The notes below the pieces were generated by a model that was not told where the DNA came from, made no database searches, and was given only the letters and a program-made list of their open reading frames with translations. From Actinacidiphila glaucinigra (GTDB taxonomy: Bacteria; Actinomycetota; Actinomycetes; Streptomycetales; Streptomycetaceae), in assembly GCF_900188405.1 (NCBI RefSeq), contig NZ_FZOF01000008.1:372001-436000 (forward strand): a stretch of DNA of 64,000 bases, written 5' to 3'. Both the position numbers and the translations under genes were made by a program. Each line of letters opens with the position of its first letter. The stretch's first letter is position 1. Shown piece after piece: positions 7,797 through 15,405 of this stretch.

Positions 7797-8384
7797 TCAG
7801 GAGGTGCGGGGCGGCAGCGGGAGCGGCAGCCCCGGCAGCCCGTCGAGGCTGGTCGCGACGTACGGCTTGCCCTCGCAGTAGTCGCTGAAGGACTCCTCGG
7901 TCTCCCGGGCGAAGCGCCGGGTGTGCAGCGGCCGTTCCTCCCGGAAGTCCATGGTGGGGACGGCGAACCCGCAGCTGTCGCTGATGCGTTCGGCGGTGAC
8001 GACGATGACGGCGCGCAGGTCGGTCCGCTTGCGGATGTCGTCGGAGAAGTGCGGCAGGAGCTCGTCCCAGCGCGGGTCGTCGCGGAAGACGGGCTCGCCC
8101 CGCCCGTGCACCCGCACGATGGTGGGCGGCCCGGTGAAGGCGCACCACATCAGGGTGATGCGGCCGTTCTCCCGCAGGTGGGCGATGGTCTCGGCGCCGC
8201 TGCCCCCGAGGTCGGCGTAGGCGAAGGTGTGGTCGTCGAGGAGGGCGAAGGAACCGTCGAGGCCCTTGGGTGACACGTTGACGTGCCCGTCGCCGGACAG
8301 GGGCGCTGTGGCGGTGAAGAAGACCTTCTGGTCCTCGATGAAGGCGCGCAGGCGCCCGTCGATGCGTTCGTACGTCTTTCCCAT
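7797..8384 (-). CDS. Pyridoxamine 5'-phosphate oxidase-fold protein
   Basis: 195 residues from the ATG in MGKTYERIDG. This is the split-barrel FMN/heme-binding family. The N-terminal strand FFTATAPLSGDGHVNVSPKG is typical, followed by FAYADLGGSGAETIAHLRENGRITLMW and GRGEPVF. Members include pyridoxamine-phosphate oxidase-like reductases and F420-dependent proteins. The long version with a C-terminal extension (CGFAVPTMDF...) is common in actinomycetes as a protein of unknown substrate. It is separated from the wall hydrolase by about 135 bases and transcribed the same way; no functional link is apparent. Confidence 0.85.
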   Translation of the reverse strand: MGKTYERIDGRLRAFIEDQKVFFTATAPLSGDGHVNVSPKGLDGSFALLDDHTFAYADLGGSGAETIAHLRENGRITLMWCAFTGPPTIVRVHGRGEPVFRDDPRWDELLPHFSDDIRKRTDLRAVIVVTAERISDSCGFAVPTMDFREERPLHTRRFARETEESFSDYCEGKPYVATSLDGLPGLPLPLPPRTS

Positions 8385-8453
8385 GCCTGTGATTCTGCGG
8401 CGCCGGCCGGGCCCGCGCCGCACCTTTTCGGCCGCGGGCCGGCCGCGGGCCGG

Positions 8454-9149
8454 TCAGCGCCGCCGGGGACGGCGCGGGCGCTCTTCCTCGCCGTCCCGGA
8501 CGACGATGCCCAGCGCGGCGGCGAGGGCCGGGGCCAGGTCGAGCAGCTGGGCGCTGCCGATGACGGCGCCGCGCAGTGAGTCGTGGCCGTCGGCGAGGTC
8601 GAGGCGGGTGGCGCCGCGCAGGTCGGCGGCGTCGAGCTCGGCGCGGCCGAGGCGCAGGCGCTCCAGGGCGGTGCCGGGGAAGGAGACGTCCTGCAGACGG
8701 GCGCCGCCGAGGTCGACGTCGCGCAGCACGCAGTCCTCGAAGACGACCTCGTGGAGCCGGGCGGCGCGCAGGTTGACGGAGTCGAACTTGCAGCGCCGGA
8801 AGACCACCCGCCGCAGCACCGCGCCGAAGGCCTCGACCCCGGCGAGCACGCAGGAGTCGGCGGTGACGTCCATCCAGTTCGTCTCGGCGGCCGAGGCGCC
8901 GACGAAGCGGTCGCCCTGCAGCCAGACCTCGTTGAAGCGCGCCCGGCGCAGGCTGCCGCCCTCCAGGACGGTGTCGGTGATCGCGCACTCGAGGAAGACG
9001 GCGCCGCCGGCGTCCTGTTCGTCGAGGGTGAGCCCGTCGAAGTGGACGGTGTCGTAGCGCTCCTCGACGCCGAGCCCGGACCCGTCGAAGGGCTCCAGCG
9101 CCTGCGCGTACGGCAGCTCGGACAGGGACTGCGGTGCCTTGAAGGTCAT
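8454..9149 (-). CDS. Pentapeptide-repeat protein
   Basis: 231 residues. From about residue 45 to 190 the sequence follows the A(D/N)Lxx five-residue rhythm: GGAVFLECAIT, GGSLRRARFNEVWL, FDSVNLRAARLHEVVF, LRDVDLGGARLQDVSF, LDAADLRGATRLDL. Such repeats fold as a right-handed quadrilateral beta-helix; some members mimic DNA and protect gyrase, but most have no known role. No signal peptide or membrane segment. It is divergent from the RodA/FtsW gene across an 87-base gap. Confidence 0.9.
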   Translation of the reverse strand: MTFKAPQSLSELPYAQALEPFDGSGLGVEERYDTVHFDGLTLDEQDAGGAVFLECAITDTVLEGGSLRRARFNEVWLQGDRFVGASAAETNWMDVTADSCVLAGVEAFGAVLRRVVFRRCKFDSVNLRAARLHEVVFEDCVLRDVDLGGARLQDVSFPGTALERLRLGRAELDAADLRGATRLDLADGHDSLRGAVIGSAQLLDLAPALAAALGIVVRDGEEERPRRPRRR

Positions 9150-9236
9150 GGCGGCCACGCTAGTGGCCCCCTGTGACAGCGCCACCCTTGAGGAATATGA
9201 GCGATTTGTCCTGGATGTCTTGCTACGTTGCGTCCC

Positions 9237-10649
9237 ATGACCGCCCCCGCCCCCGGGACCTCGCCGCCGGCCCTCGCCGTGCCCGCCGTCCGGCTGCCCC
9301 GCCGCCGGGGCGTCGAGCTGGCACTGCTGGTCGGCGCGGTGCTGATCCCGGTGTACGGCTACTGCGCGGTCGGCCTGGCGCACGACGGCGCCGTGCCGCG
9401 GGGCGCGGCCGGCTACGGCGCGGCGCTCGGCGGCCTGGCGCTGGCGGCCCATCTCGCGGTGCGCCTGCGCGCCCCGTACGCCGACCCGCTGCTGCTGCCG
9501 ATCGGGGTGCTGCTCAACGGCCTCGGCCTGGTCCTGATCTACCGCCTCGACCTGGAGACCCCCGACGCCGCCGCCCCGGCGCAGCTGATCTGGTCGGGGC
9601 TGGGCGTGGCCCTGTTCACCGCGGTCGTCCTGCTGCTGCGCGACTACCGCACCCTGGCCCGGTACGCGTACCTCGGTGTCGTGGCGGCCCTGGTGCTGAT
9701 GATCGCGCCGAGCTGCTTCCCCGCCGTGAACGGCGCGAGGATCTGGATCCGGGTCGCGGGCCTGTCCCTGCAGCCCGGCGAGTTCGCGAAGGTGCTGCTG
9801 GCGGTGTTCTTCGCGGCGTACCTCGCGGACAACCGCGCCGCGCTCGCGTACGCCGGACGGCGGGTCTGGCGGTTCCACCGGCTGCAGCTGCCGACCGGCC
9901 GGGTGCTCGGCCCGGTGCTGGCGGTCTGGACGATCAGCCTCGGCGTGCTGGTCGTGGAACGCGACCTGGGGACCTCGCTGCTGTTCTTCGGCCTCTTCGT
10001 GATCCTGCTCTACGTCGCCTCCGGCCGCACCGGCTGGATCGCGATCGGGCTGGTGCTGTCGGCGGCCGGCGCCTTCCTCGTCGGCACGCTCGAACCGCAT
10101 GTGCACTCCCGGGTGGCGGACTGGCTGCACCCCTTCGCCAGCATCGAGGCGGGCCTGGGGCCGGGCCAGCTGGCGCAGTCGCTGTTCGCGTTCTCCGCCG
10201 GGGGCCTGCTGGGCACCGGCCTGGGCGAGGGGCACTCGATCCTGATCGGCTTCGCGGCCAAGTCCGACTTCATCCTGGCCACGGCGGGCGAGGAGCTGGG
10301 ACTGACGGGGCTGACCGCGCTGTTCCTGCTGTACGGGCTGCTGGTGGCCCGGGGCTACCGGGCGGGGCTGGCGATCCGCGAGCCGTTCGGCAGGCTGCTG
10401 GCCGTGGGGCTGGCCTCGATCGTCGCGCTGCAGGTCTTCGTGATCGCCGGCGGGGTGACGGACCTGATCCCGCTGACCGGGATGGCGATGCCGTTCCTGG
10501 CGCAGGGCGGTTCGTCGGTCGTCACCAACTGGGTGATCGTCGCCCTGCTGATCCTGCTCAGCGACACCGCACGCCGTCCGCTGCCCGGTCCGGACGCCGG
10601 CCGGACCGACGCCGGCCGGACCGCCGCCGGCGGGACGGACGCCGCGTGA
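9237..10649 (+). CDS. RodA/FtsW/SpoVE-family SEDS glycosyltransferase
   Basis: 470 residues with about ten membrane segments. SEDS signatures are visible: NGARIWIRVAGLSLQPGEFAK (family motif around the catalytic loop), VERDLGTSLLFFG with the catalytic-type Asp region, and PLTGMAMPFLAQGGSSVVTNW near the end. SEDS proteins polymerise lipid II into glycan strands together with a partner class B penicillin-binding protein. That partner is the next gene, overlapping by four bases. The C-terminal tail is a short repetitive Gly/Arg/Thr/Asp stretch. This is probably a paralogous pair additional to the one in the serine/threonine kinase cluster, judging from its neighbours. Confidence 0.9.
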   Translation: MTAPAPGTSPPALAVPAVRLPRRRGVELALLVGAVLIPVYGYCAVGLAHDGAVPRGAAGYGAALGGLALAAHLAVRLRAPYADPLLLPIGVLLNGLGLVLIYRLDLETPDAAAPAQLIWSGLGVALFTAVVLLLRDYRTLARYAYLGVVAALVLMIAPSCFPAVNGARIWIRVAGLSLQPGEFAKVLLAVFFAAYLADNRAALAYAGRRVWRFHRLQLPTGRVLGPVLAVWTISLGVLVVERDLGTSLLFFGLFVILLYVASGRTGWIAIGLVLSAAGAFLVGTLEPHVHSRVADWLHPFASIEAGLGPGQLAQSLFAFSAGGLLGTGLGEGHSILIGFAAKSDFILATAGEELGLTGLTALFLLYGLLVARGYRAGLAIREPFGRLLAVGLASIVALQVFVIAGGVTDLIPLTGMAMPFLAQGGSSVVTNWVIVALLILLSDTARRPLPGPDAGRTDAGRTAAGGTDAA

Positions 10650-12109
10650 TCCCGTACGCCCGCCGGGCCGCGGCGCTGTGCCTGCTGCTCCTGGTCGCCC
10701 TGCTGGTGAACGCCCTCCGGATCCAGGTCGTGCGGGCCCCCGCGTACGACGCGAATCCCGCCAACCGGCGGGTGCCGATCGAGCGTTACGGGCAGCCCCG
10801 CGGCGACATCCTCGTCGGCAGCCGGCCCGTGACCGGTTCCCGGTCCACCGGCGCCCAGCTGGACTGGGTCCGCACCTACGCCGACGGCCCGCTCTACGCC
10901 CCGGTGACCGGCTTCTCCTCCCAGACGTACGGCACGGCCCTGCTGGAGGCCGCCGAGGACGACATCCTCTCCGGCTCCTCCCCCGGTCTGTCCGCGCTCC
11001 CGCTGTGGAACGCGGTCAGCAGGCAGCCGCAACGCCCCGGCCACGTCCGCACCACCATCGACCCGGCCGTGCAGAAGGCCGCGTACAAGGCGCTGGGCGG
11101 CAAGAAGGGCGCGGTCGCCGCCCTCGACCCGGCGACCGGCCGGATCCTGGCGCTGGTCAGCACGCCCTCCTACGACCCGGGGACGATCGCCGGCACCGGC
11201 CCGCAGGCGCTCGGCGCCTGGCGCAGGCTCGTCACGGCCGAGGACCAGCCGATGCTCAACCGGGCGCTGCGCCAGACGTATCCGCCGGGTTCGACCTTCA
11301 AGACGGTGACCGCGGTCGCGGCGCTGGTCTCCGGGGTGGTCACCGACGTCGACAGGCCCACCGACTCCCCGGACCCCTACCCCCTGCCGGGTTCCACGAC
11401 GGCGCTGGGCAACGAGTCGGCGTCCGCGGGCTGCGAGGACGCGCCGCTGCGGTACGCGTACGTCGTCTCCTGCAACACCGTCTTCGGCAAGCTCGGCGAC
11501 GACGTGGGCCTGCGGGCGATGCGCGAGACGGCCGAGGCCTTCGGCTTCAACGACCCCTCCATCGGGGTGCCCTCGCACCCCGCGGTGAGCGTCTTCGACC
11601 GCCGCATGGACCGGGCGCAGCTGGCGCTGTCGTCCATCGGCCAGTACGACACCCGGGCCACCCCGCTGCAGATGGCGATGGTCGCCGCGGCCGTGGCCAA
11701 CGACGGCACGCTGATGTACCCGCACCTGGTGGACCGGACCACCGACGGCGCCGGGCTTCCGCTGGAGGTCACCGGGCAACGGGCCTACCGGCAGGTCATG
11801 GACGCGGCCGTGGCGTTCGCGATGCAGGACATGATGGTCGCCGTGGTGCGGCACGGCACGGGCCGCAACGCCGCGCTCCCCGGCGCGCTGGTGGGCGGCA
11901 AGACGGGCACGGCGCAGCACGGCGAGGACAACCGCGGGAACCCGTTCGCCTGGTTCATCTCCTGGGCGAAGCAGAGCCGCGGGGCCCCCGCGGAGGTCGC
12001 CGTCGCCGTCGTCGTGGAGGACGCCGCCGCGGACCGTGCCGACATCAGCGGCGGCGGCAAGGCGGCCCCGGTCGCCCGCGCCGTGATGCGCGCGGTGCTG
12101 GCGCACTGA
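10646..12109 (+). CDS. Class B penicillin-binding protein (PbpA-like transpeptidase)
   Basis: 487 residues, GTG start in a GTGA overlap with the SEDS gene. One N-terminal membrane anchor (residues 8-28) precedes a short non-catalytic module and the transpeptidase domain. All three active-site motifs are intact: STFK (nucleophile Ser216, Lys219), SCN (275-277) and KTG (419-421). The enzyme cross-links peptidoglycan outside the membrane and, by gene order, should work with the SEDS polymerase upstream. The length fits PbpA-type proteins and no PASTA domains are present. Confidence 0.93.
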   Translation: MIPYARRAAALCLLLLVALLVNALRIQVVRAPAYDANPANRRVPIERYGQPRGDILVGSRPVTGSRSTGAQLDWVRTYADGPLYAPVTGFSSQTYGTALLEAAEDDILSGSSPGLSALPLWNAVSRQPQRPGHVRTTIDPAVQKAAYKALGGKKGAVAALDPATGRILALVSTPSYDPGTIAGTGPQALGAWRRLVTAEDQPMLNRALRQTYPPGSTFKTVTAVAALVSGVVTDVDRPTDSPDPYPLPGSTTALGNESASAGCEDAPLRYAYVVSCNTVFGKLGDDVGLRAMRETAEAFGFNDPSIGVPSHPAVSVFDRRMDRAQLALSSIGQYDTRATPLQMAMVAAAVANDGTLMYPHLVDRTTDGAGLPLEVTGQRAYRQVMDAAVAFAMQDMMVAVVRHGTGRNAALPGALVGGKTGTAQHGEDNRGNPFAWFISWAKQSRGAPAEVAVAVVVEDAAADRADISGGGKAAPVARAVMRAVLAH

Positions 12110-12127
12110 CCCGGTGCCCCGCCCCGG

Positions 12128-13210
12128 TCAGTCCTGGGCGCCCAGGGCGATGGCCTCCTCGACCTCGGCGGCCCGCGCGGTCTCCTCCTCGGCGAAGCGC
12201 TCGGCGTCGAGCTTCTCGGCGATCTCCTCGTCCTGGGCCATCAGCAGGTCCAGGTCGGAGTCGCCCATCTCCAGGACGCCCATGTCGACGTAGGCGCGCT
12301 GCAGCCGCTCGCCCCACAGCCCGATGTCCTTCACGCACGGCACGATGCGGCTGAACAGCAGCTTGCGGAAGAGCTGCAGGTACTCCGAGCGCTCGCTCAG
12401 CTCCTCGGCCTCCTGCCGCGGGATGCCGAAGTCCTCCAGCACCTCGGCGCCGCGCAGCCGGTCGCGCATGAGGTAGCAGCCCTCGATGACGAACTCCTCT
12501 CGCTCGCGCAGTTCGGCGTCGGACAGCTGCTTGTAGTGGTCGCGCAGCGCCATCCGCCCGAAGGCGACGTGCCGGGCCTCGTCCTGCATGACGTAGGCGA
12601 GGATCTGCTTGGGCAGCGGCTTGTCGGTGGTGTCGCGGAGCATGCCGAAGGCGGCCAGCGCCAGGCCCTCGATGAGCACCTGCATGCCCAGGTAGGGCAT
12701 GTCCCAGCGGGAGTCGCGCAGGGTGTCGCCGAGCAGTGCCTGCAGCGAGTCGTTGATCGGGTAGGTCATACCGACCTTCTCGCGCAGGAAGCGGGAGTAG
12801 ATCTCGGCGTGCCGGGCCTCGTCCATCGTCTGGGTCGCGGAGTAGAACTTGGCGTCGAGGTCGGGCGCCGACTCCACGATGCGGGCGGCGCAGACCATGG
12901 CGCCCTGCTCCCCGTGGAGGAACTGGCTGAACTGCCACGAGGCGTAGGCGCGGCGCATCTCGCGCTTGTTCCGCTCGGACATCTTGTCCCAGTACGGCGT
13001 GCCGTAGACGGTCATGTTCTGGTCCGGCACGCCGAGCGGGTCGTACGGGTCGACCTCGATGTCCCAGTCGATGCGGGTGACCGCGTCCCACTGCTTGTCC
13101 TTGCCCTTCTGGTAGAGGGCGAGCAGCCGGTCGCGCCCGTCGTCGTACTCCCAGGAGAAGCGCGCGGCCCCGGAGGCCGGGATCTCCCACAGGTTGTCCT
13201 GCGACGGCAT
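12128..13210 (-). CDS. Ferritin-like di-iron protein
   Basis: 360 residues from the ATG behind GAGGAG. The helical-bundle ligands of a carboxylate-bridged di-iron site are all visible: Glu in HGEQGAM, the first DEARH, Glu in LIEGLAL, and the second DEARH. This places it among ferritin-like di-iron oxygenases or ribonucleotide-reductase-R2-like proteins, but not canonical R2. Substrate unknown. It is divergent from a second di-iron gene with only 52 bases between start codons, so the pair probably shares control. The C-terminus is a charged Glu/Ala-rich tail. Confidence 0.82.
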   Translation of the reverse strand: MPSQDNLWEIPASGAARFSWEYDDGRDRLLALYQKGKDKQWDAVTRIDWDIEVDPYDPLGVPDQNMTVYGTPYWDKMSERNKREMRRAYASWQFSQFLHGEQGAMVCAARIVESAPDLDAKFYSATQTMDEARHAEIYSRFLREKVGMTYPINDSLQALLGDTLRDSRWDMPYLGMQVLIEGLALAAFGMLRDTTDKPLPKQILAYVMQDEARHVAFGRMALRDHYKQLSDAELREREEFVIEGCYLMRDRLRGAEVLEDFGIPRQEAEELSERSEYLQLFRKLLFSRIVPCVKDIGLWGERLQRAYVDMGVLEMGDSDLDLLMAQDEEIAEKLDAERFAEEETARAAEVEEAIALGAQD

Positions 13211-13262
13211 TGGCGTCTCCTCGACTCTTGACGGGCTTGCTGACACACAGTCTCATAAGAGC

Positions 13263-14165
13263 ATGACCGCTGGCACCCCTCTTGCAACGCGTGAGAAAGT
13301 GGCGGAGCGGCTGCTCGACGCCTCCGCGAAACACTCCTTCGACCCCGACACCGAGCTGGACTGGAAGGCCCCGTTCGAGGACGGCAAGTGGTTCTGGCCG
13401 CCCGAGTTGTGCTCCCTGTACGACACCCCGCTGTGGAAGCACATGTCCGAGGAGCAGCGGATCGAACTGAGCCGGCACGAGTCGGCGTCGCTCGCCTCGA
13501 TCGGCATCTGGTTCGAGATCATCCTCATGCAGCTGCTGCTGCGGCACTCCTACGACCTGGACCCCACCAGCGGACACGTCCGCTACGCGCTGACCGAGAT
13601 CGCCGACGAGTGCCGTCACTCGAAGATGTTCGCGCGGCTGGTGACCCGGCTCGGCACGCCCGTGTACAAGCCGTCGCGGCTGGACCACAACCTCGGCCGG
13701 GTGCTGAAGACGGTCTCCACCACCCCCGGCTCCTTCACCGGCACCCTGCTCGCCGAGGAGATCCTCGACTGGATGCAGCGGCTGACCTTCCCGGACGAGC
13801 GCGTGCAGCCGCTGACCCGCGGCGTCACGCGCATCCACGTGGTCGAGGAGGCCCGGCACATCCGGTACGCCCGTGAGGAGCTGCGCCGCCAGATGAGTTC
13901 GGCGCCGCGCTGGGAGATCGCCTTCACCCGGGTCTCCTCCGCCGAGGCCGCCCGGGTGATCGCCCGGTCGCTGATCAGCCCGCGGGTCTACGCCTCGGTG
14001 GGACTGGACCCCCGGTACGCCGCCGAGCTGGCCCGCACCAGTCCGCACCGCCGGGACGTGATGCGGCAGGCCGCACGGAAGCTGATGGACTTCCTGGACG
14101 AGATCGGCATGTTCGAGGGTCCGGGCGTACGGCGCATGTGGCGCACCTCGGGGCTTCTCGGGTAG
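13263..14165 (+). CDS. AurF-like di-iron oxygenase
   Basis: 300 residues from the ATG at 13263; the preceding frame crosses the divergent gene and is unlikely. It follows the p-aminobenzoate N-oxygenase (AurF) pattern: SRHESASLASIGIWFE, ADECRHSKMF, LLAEEILDW and VVEEARHIRYARE. These supply Glu and His ligands for two irons. AurF-type enzymes oxidise amines or hydroxylate acyl substrates using O2. No clear Shine-Dalgarno site is seen, so it may be translated from a very short leader. Neighbours are the divergent ferritin-like gene and a TetR regulator 30 bases downstream. Confidence 0.8.
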   Translation: MTAGTPLATREKVAERLLDASAKHSFDPDTELDWKAPFEDGKWFWPPELCSLYDTPLWKHMSEEQRIELSRHESASLASIGIWFEIILMQLLLRHSYDLDPTSGHVRYALTEIADECRHSKMFARLVTRLGTPVYKPSRLDHNLGRVLKTVSTTPGSFTGTLLAEEILDWMQRLTFPDERVQPLTRGVTRIHVVEEARHIRYAREELRRQMSSAPRWEIAFTRVSSAEAARVIARSLISPRVYASVGLDPRYAAELARTSPHRRDVMRQAARKLMDFLDEIGMFEGPGVRRMWRTSGLLG

Positions 14166-14195
14166 CCCGTCGCGCGGGCGGATACGCTGGCGTCC

Positions 14196-14948
14196 ATGAA
14201 CGGCCGTTCGACGCCGGCGCCCGCCGCTCCCGCCTACCGCCGGCTGAGCGTCGAGCAGCGCCGTACCCAGCTGCTCGCCGCCGCGGTGGACCTCTTCGGG
14301 CACCGCAGGCCCGAGGACGTCTCGGTCGACGACGTGGCCGCGGCCGCCGGGGTCTCCCGCCCCCTGGTCTACCGCTACTTCCCCGGCGGGAAGCAGCAGC
14401 TGTACGAGGCCGCCATGCGCAACGCCGCCGAGGAGCTGCGGGCCTGCTTCGTCGAGCCCGCGGAGGGCGAGATGACCCAGCGCCTGTCCAACGCGCTGGA
14501 CCGCTACCTCGCCTTCGTGGACGAGCACGACGCGGCGTACTCCGCGCTGCTGCGCGGCGGCAGCGTGGCCGAGACCAGCCGGACCGACGCCATCGTGGAC
14601 GGCGTCCGGCGCAGCGCGGCCGAGCAGATCCTGATGCACCTGGGGGCCCCGCACCCCGGGCCGCGGCTGGCGATGATGGTCCGCTCCTGGATCGCCAGCG
14701 TCGAGGCCGTTTCGCTGACCTGGCTGGACGAGGGCAAGCGGCCCCCCGCCCAGGAGCTGCGCAGGTGGCTGGTGGACCACTTCGTCGCGCTGCTGCTGGT
14801 CAGCTCCACCACCGACCAGGAGACCGCCGAGGTCGCGCTGGCCGCACTGGAGCGGGAGAGCCCCGGCAGCCCCGCCGGGGACCTGGCCCGCCGGGTGACC
14901 CCGCTGGCCCAGGGGATCGCACATCTGCTCCCACCTGCCGTTTCCTGA
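14196..14948 (+). CDS. TetR-family transcriptional regulator
   Basis: 250 residues. The N-terminal helix-turn-helix is standard: RRTQLLAAAVDLFGHRRPEDVSVDDVAAAAGVSRPLVYRYFPGG spans residues 26-69. The C-terminal ligand/dimer domain has no recognisable specificity. It follows the AurF-like oxygenase by 30 bases in the same direction and is probably co-transcribed. It is a natural candidate to control the two divergent di-iron genes. I could not find a convincing palindrome in their 52-base intergenic gap. Confidence 0.88.
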   Translation: MNGRSTPAPAAPAYRRLSVEQRRTQLLAAAVDLFGHRRPEDVSVDDVAAAAGVSRPLVYRYFPGGKQQLYEAAMRNAAEELRACFVEPAEGEMTQRLSNALDRYLAFVDEHDAAYSALLRGGSVAETSRTDAIVDGVRRSAAEQILMHLGAPHPGPRLAMMVRSWIASVEAVSLTWLDEGKRPPAQELRRWLVDHFVALLLVSSTTDQETAEVALAALERESPGSPAGDLARRVTPLAQGIAHLLPPAVS

Positions 14949-14982
14949 ACGTGGCCCCCTCCGTTGGGCCTACCCTGAGCCC

Positions 14983-15249
14983 GTGAGGCATGAGGACACG
15001 GAATTCGTCGGAGGGCCGCTGGACGGCCGCGTGCTGGGGGTGCTGACCGGCATCACCGGGCAGCCCCCGAAGGTGTACGAGGTACCGGTGCCGCAGGAGG
15101 ACGGCGCACCCCCCGTCGTGCACGTCTATCATCGCGAGCCCAGTCCCGGCGCGCGTGCGCAGCGCCGTACGCGCTGGGTCTTCGTCTACGACCCGGAGGG
15201 GAACCGGCCAGAGAAGCCGCGCTGGCCCTGGTCGAAGCCGCGGGCGTGA
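14983..15249 (+). CDS. Conserved hypothetical protein, 88 residues
   Basis: GTG start; no better start is available in frame. The protein is polar, with FVGGPLDGRVLGVLTG near the N-terminus, a Tyr/Val strand (VYEVPV, VVHVYH) and RWVFVYDPEGNRPEKPRWPW at the C-terminus. The opening resembles small actinomycete and phage-like proteins beginning (F)xGGPxDG. No signal peptide or membrane segment; function unknown. It follows the TetR gene by 34 bases in the same direction. Confidence 0.65.
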   Translation: MRHEDTEFVGGPLDGRVLGVLTGITGQPPKVYEVPVPQEDGAPPVVHVYHREPSPGARAQRRTRWVFVYDPEGNRPEKPRWPWSKPRA

Positions 15250-15317
15250 GCCGCCGGGGCGGTCGCCCGCGCGACCGCCCCCCACGGGCGGGCGATCCGG
15301 GTGACCGGCCACGGGGA

Positions 15318-15351
15318 TGGTCCGGACCATTGACAGAATTGGTCCAGACCT
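15318..15351 (+). promoter_or_regulatory. Chitinase promoter with paired 12-bp repeats
   Basis: TGGTCCGGACCA (15318-15329) and TGGTCCAGACCT (15340-15351) lie 22 bases apart, i.e. about two helical turns, with a consensus -35 box TTGACA (15330-15335) between them. Streptomyces chitinase promoters are known to carry such 12-bp direct repeats around the -35 region, mediating chitin induction and glucose repression. The second copy matches the form I remember for that repeat exactly. A possible -10 (TTTGCT) follows at 15353-15358. Confidence 0.8.
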
Positions 15352-15405
15352 GTTTGCTGCGACTTGTCATGCGCACTTCTTCCTGTCCCCGAAGGAGCGG
15401 CCCCC

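Noticed and set aside
12045..14924. A 959-codon minus-strand frame across three genes
   Set aside because: It crosses the AurF-like and TetR genes in antisense and part of the ferritin-like gene in the wrong frame; no domain is recognisable.
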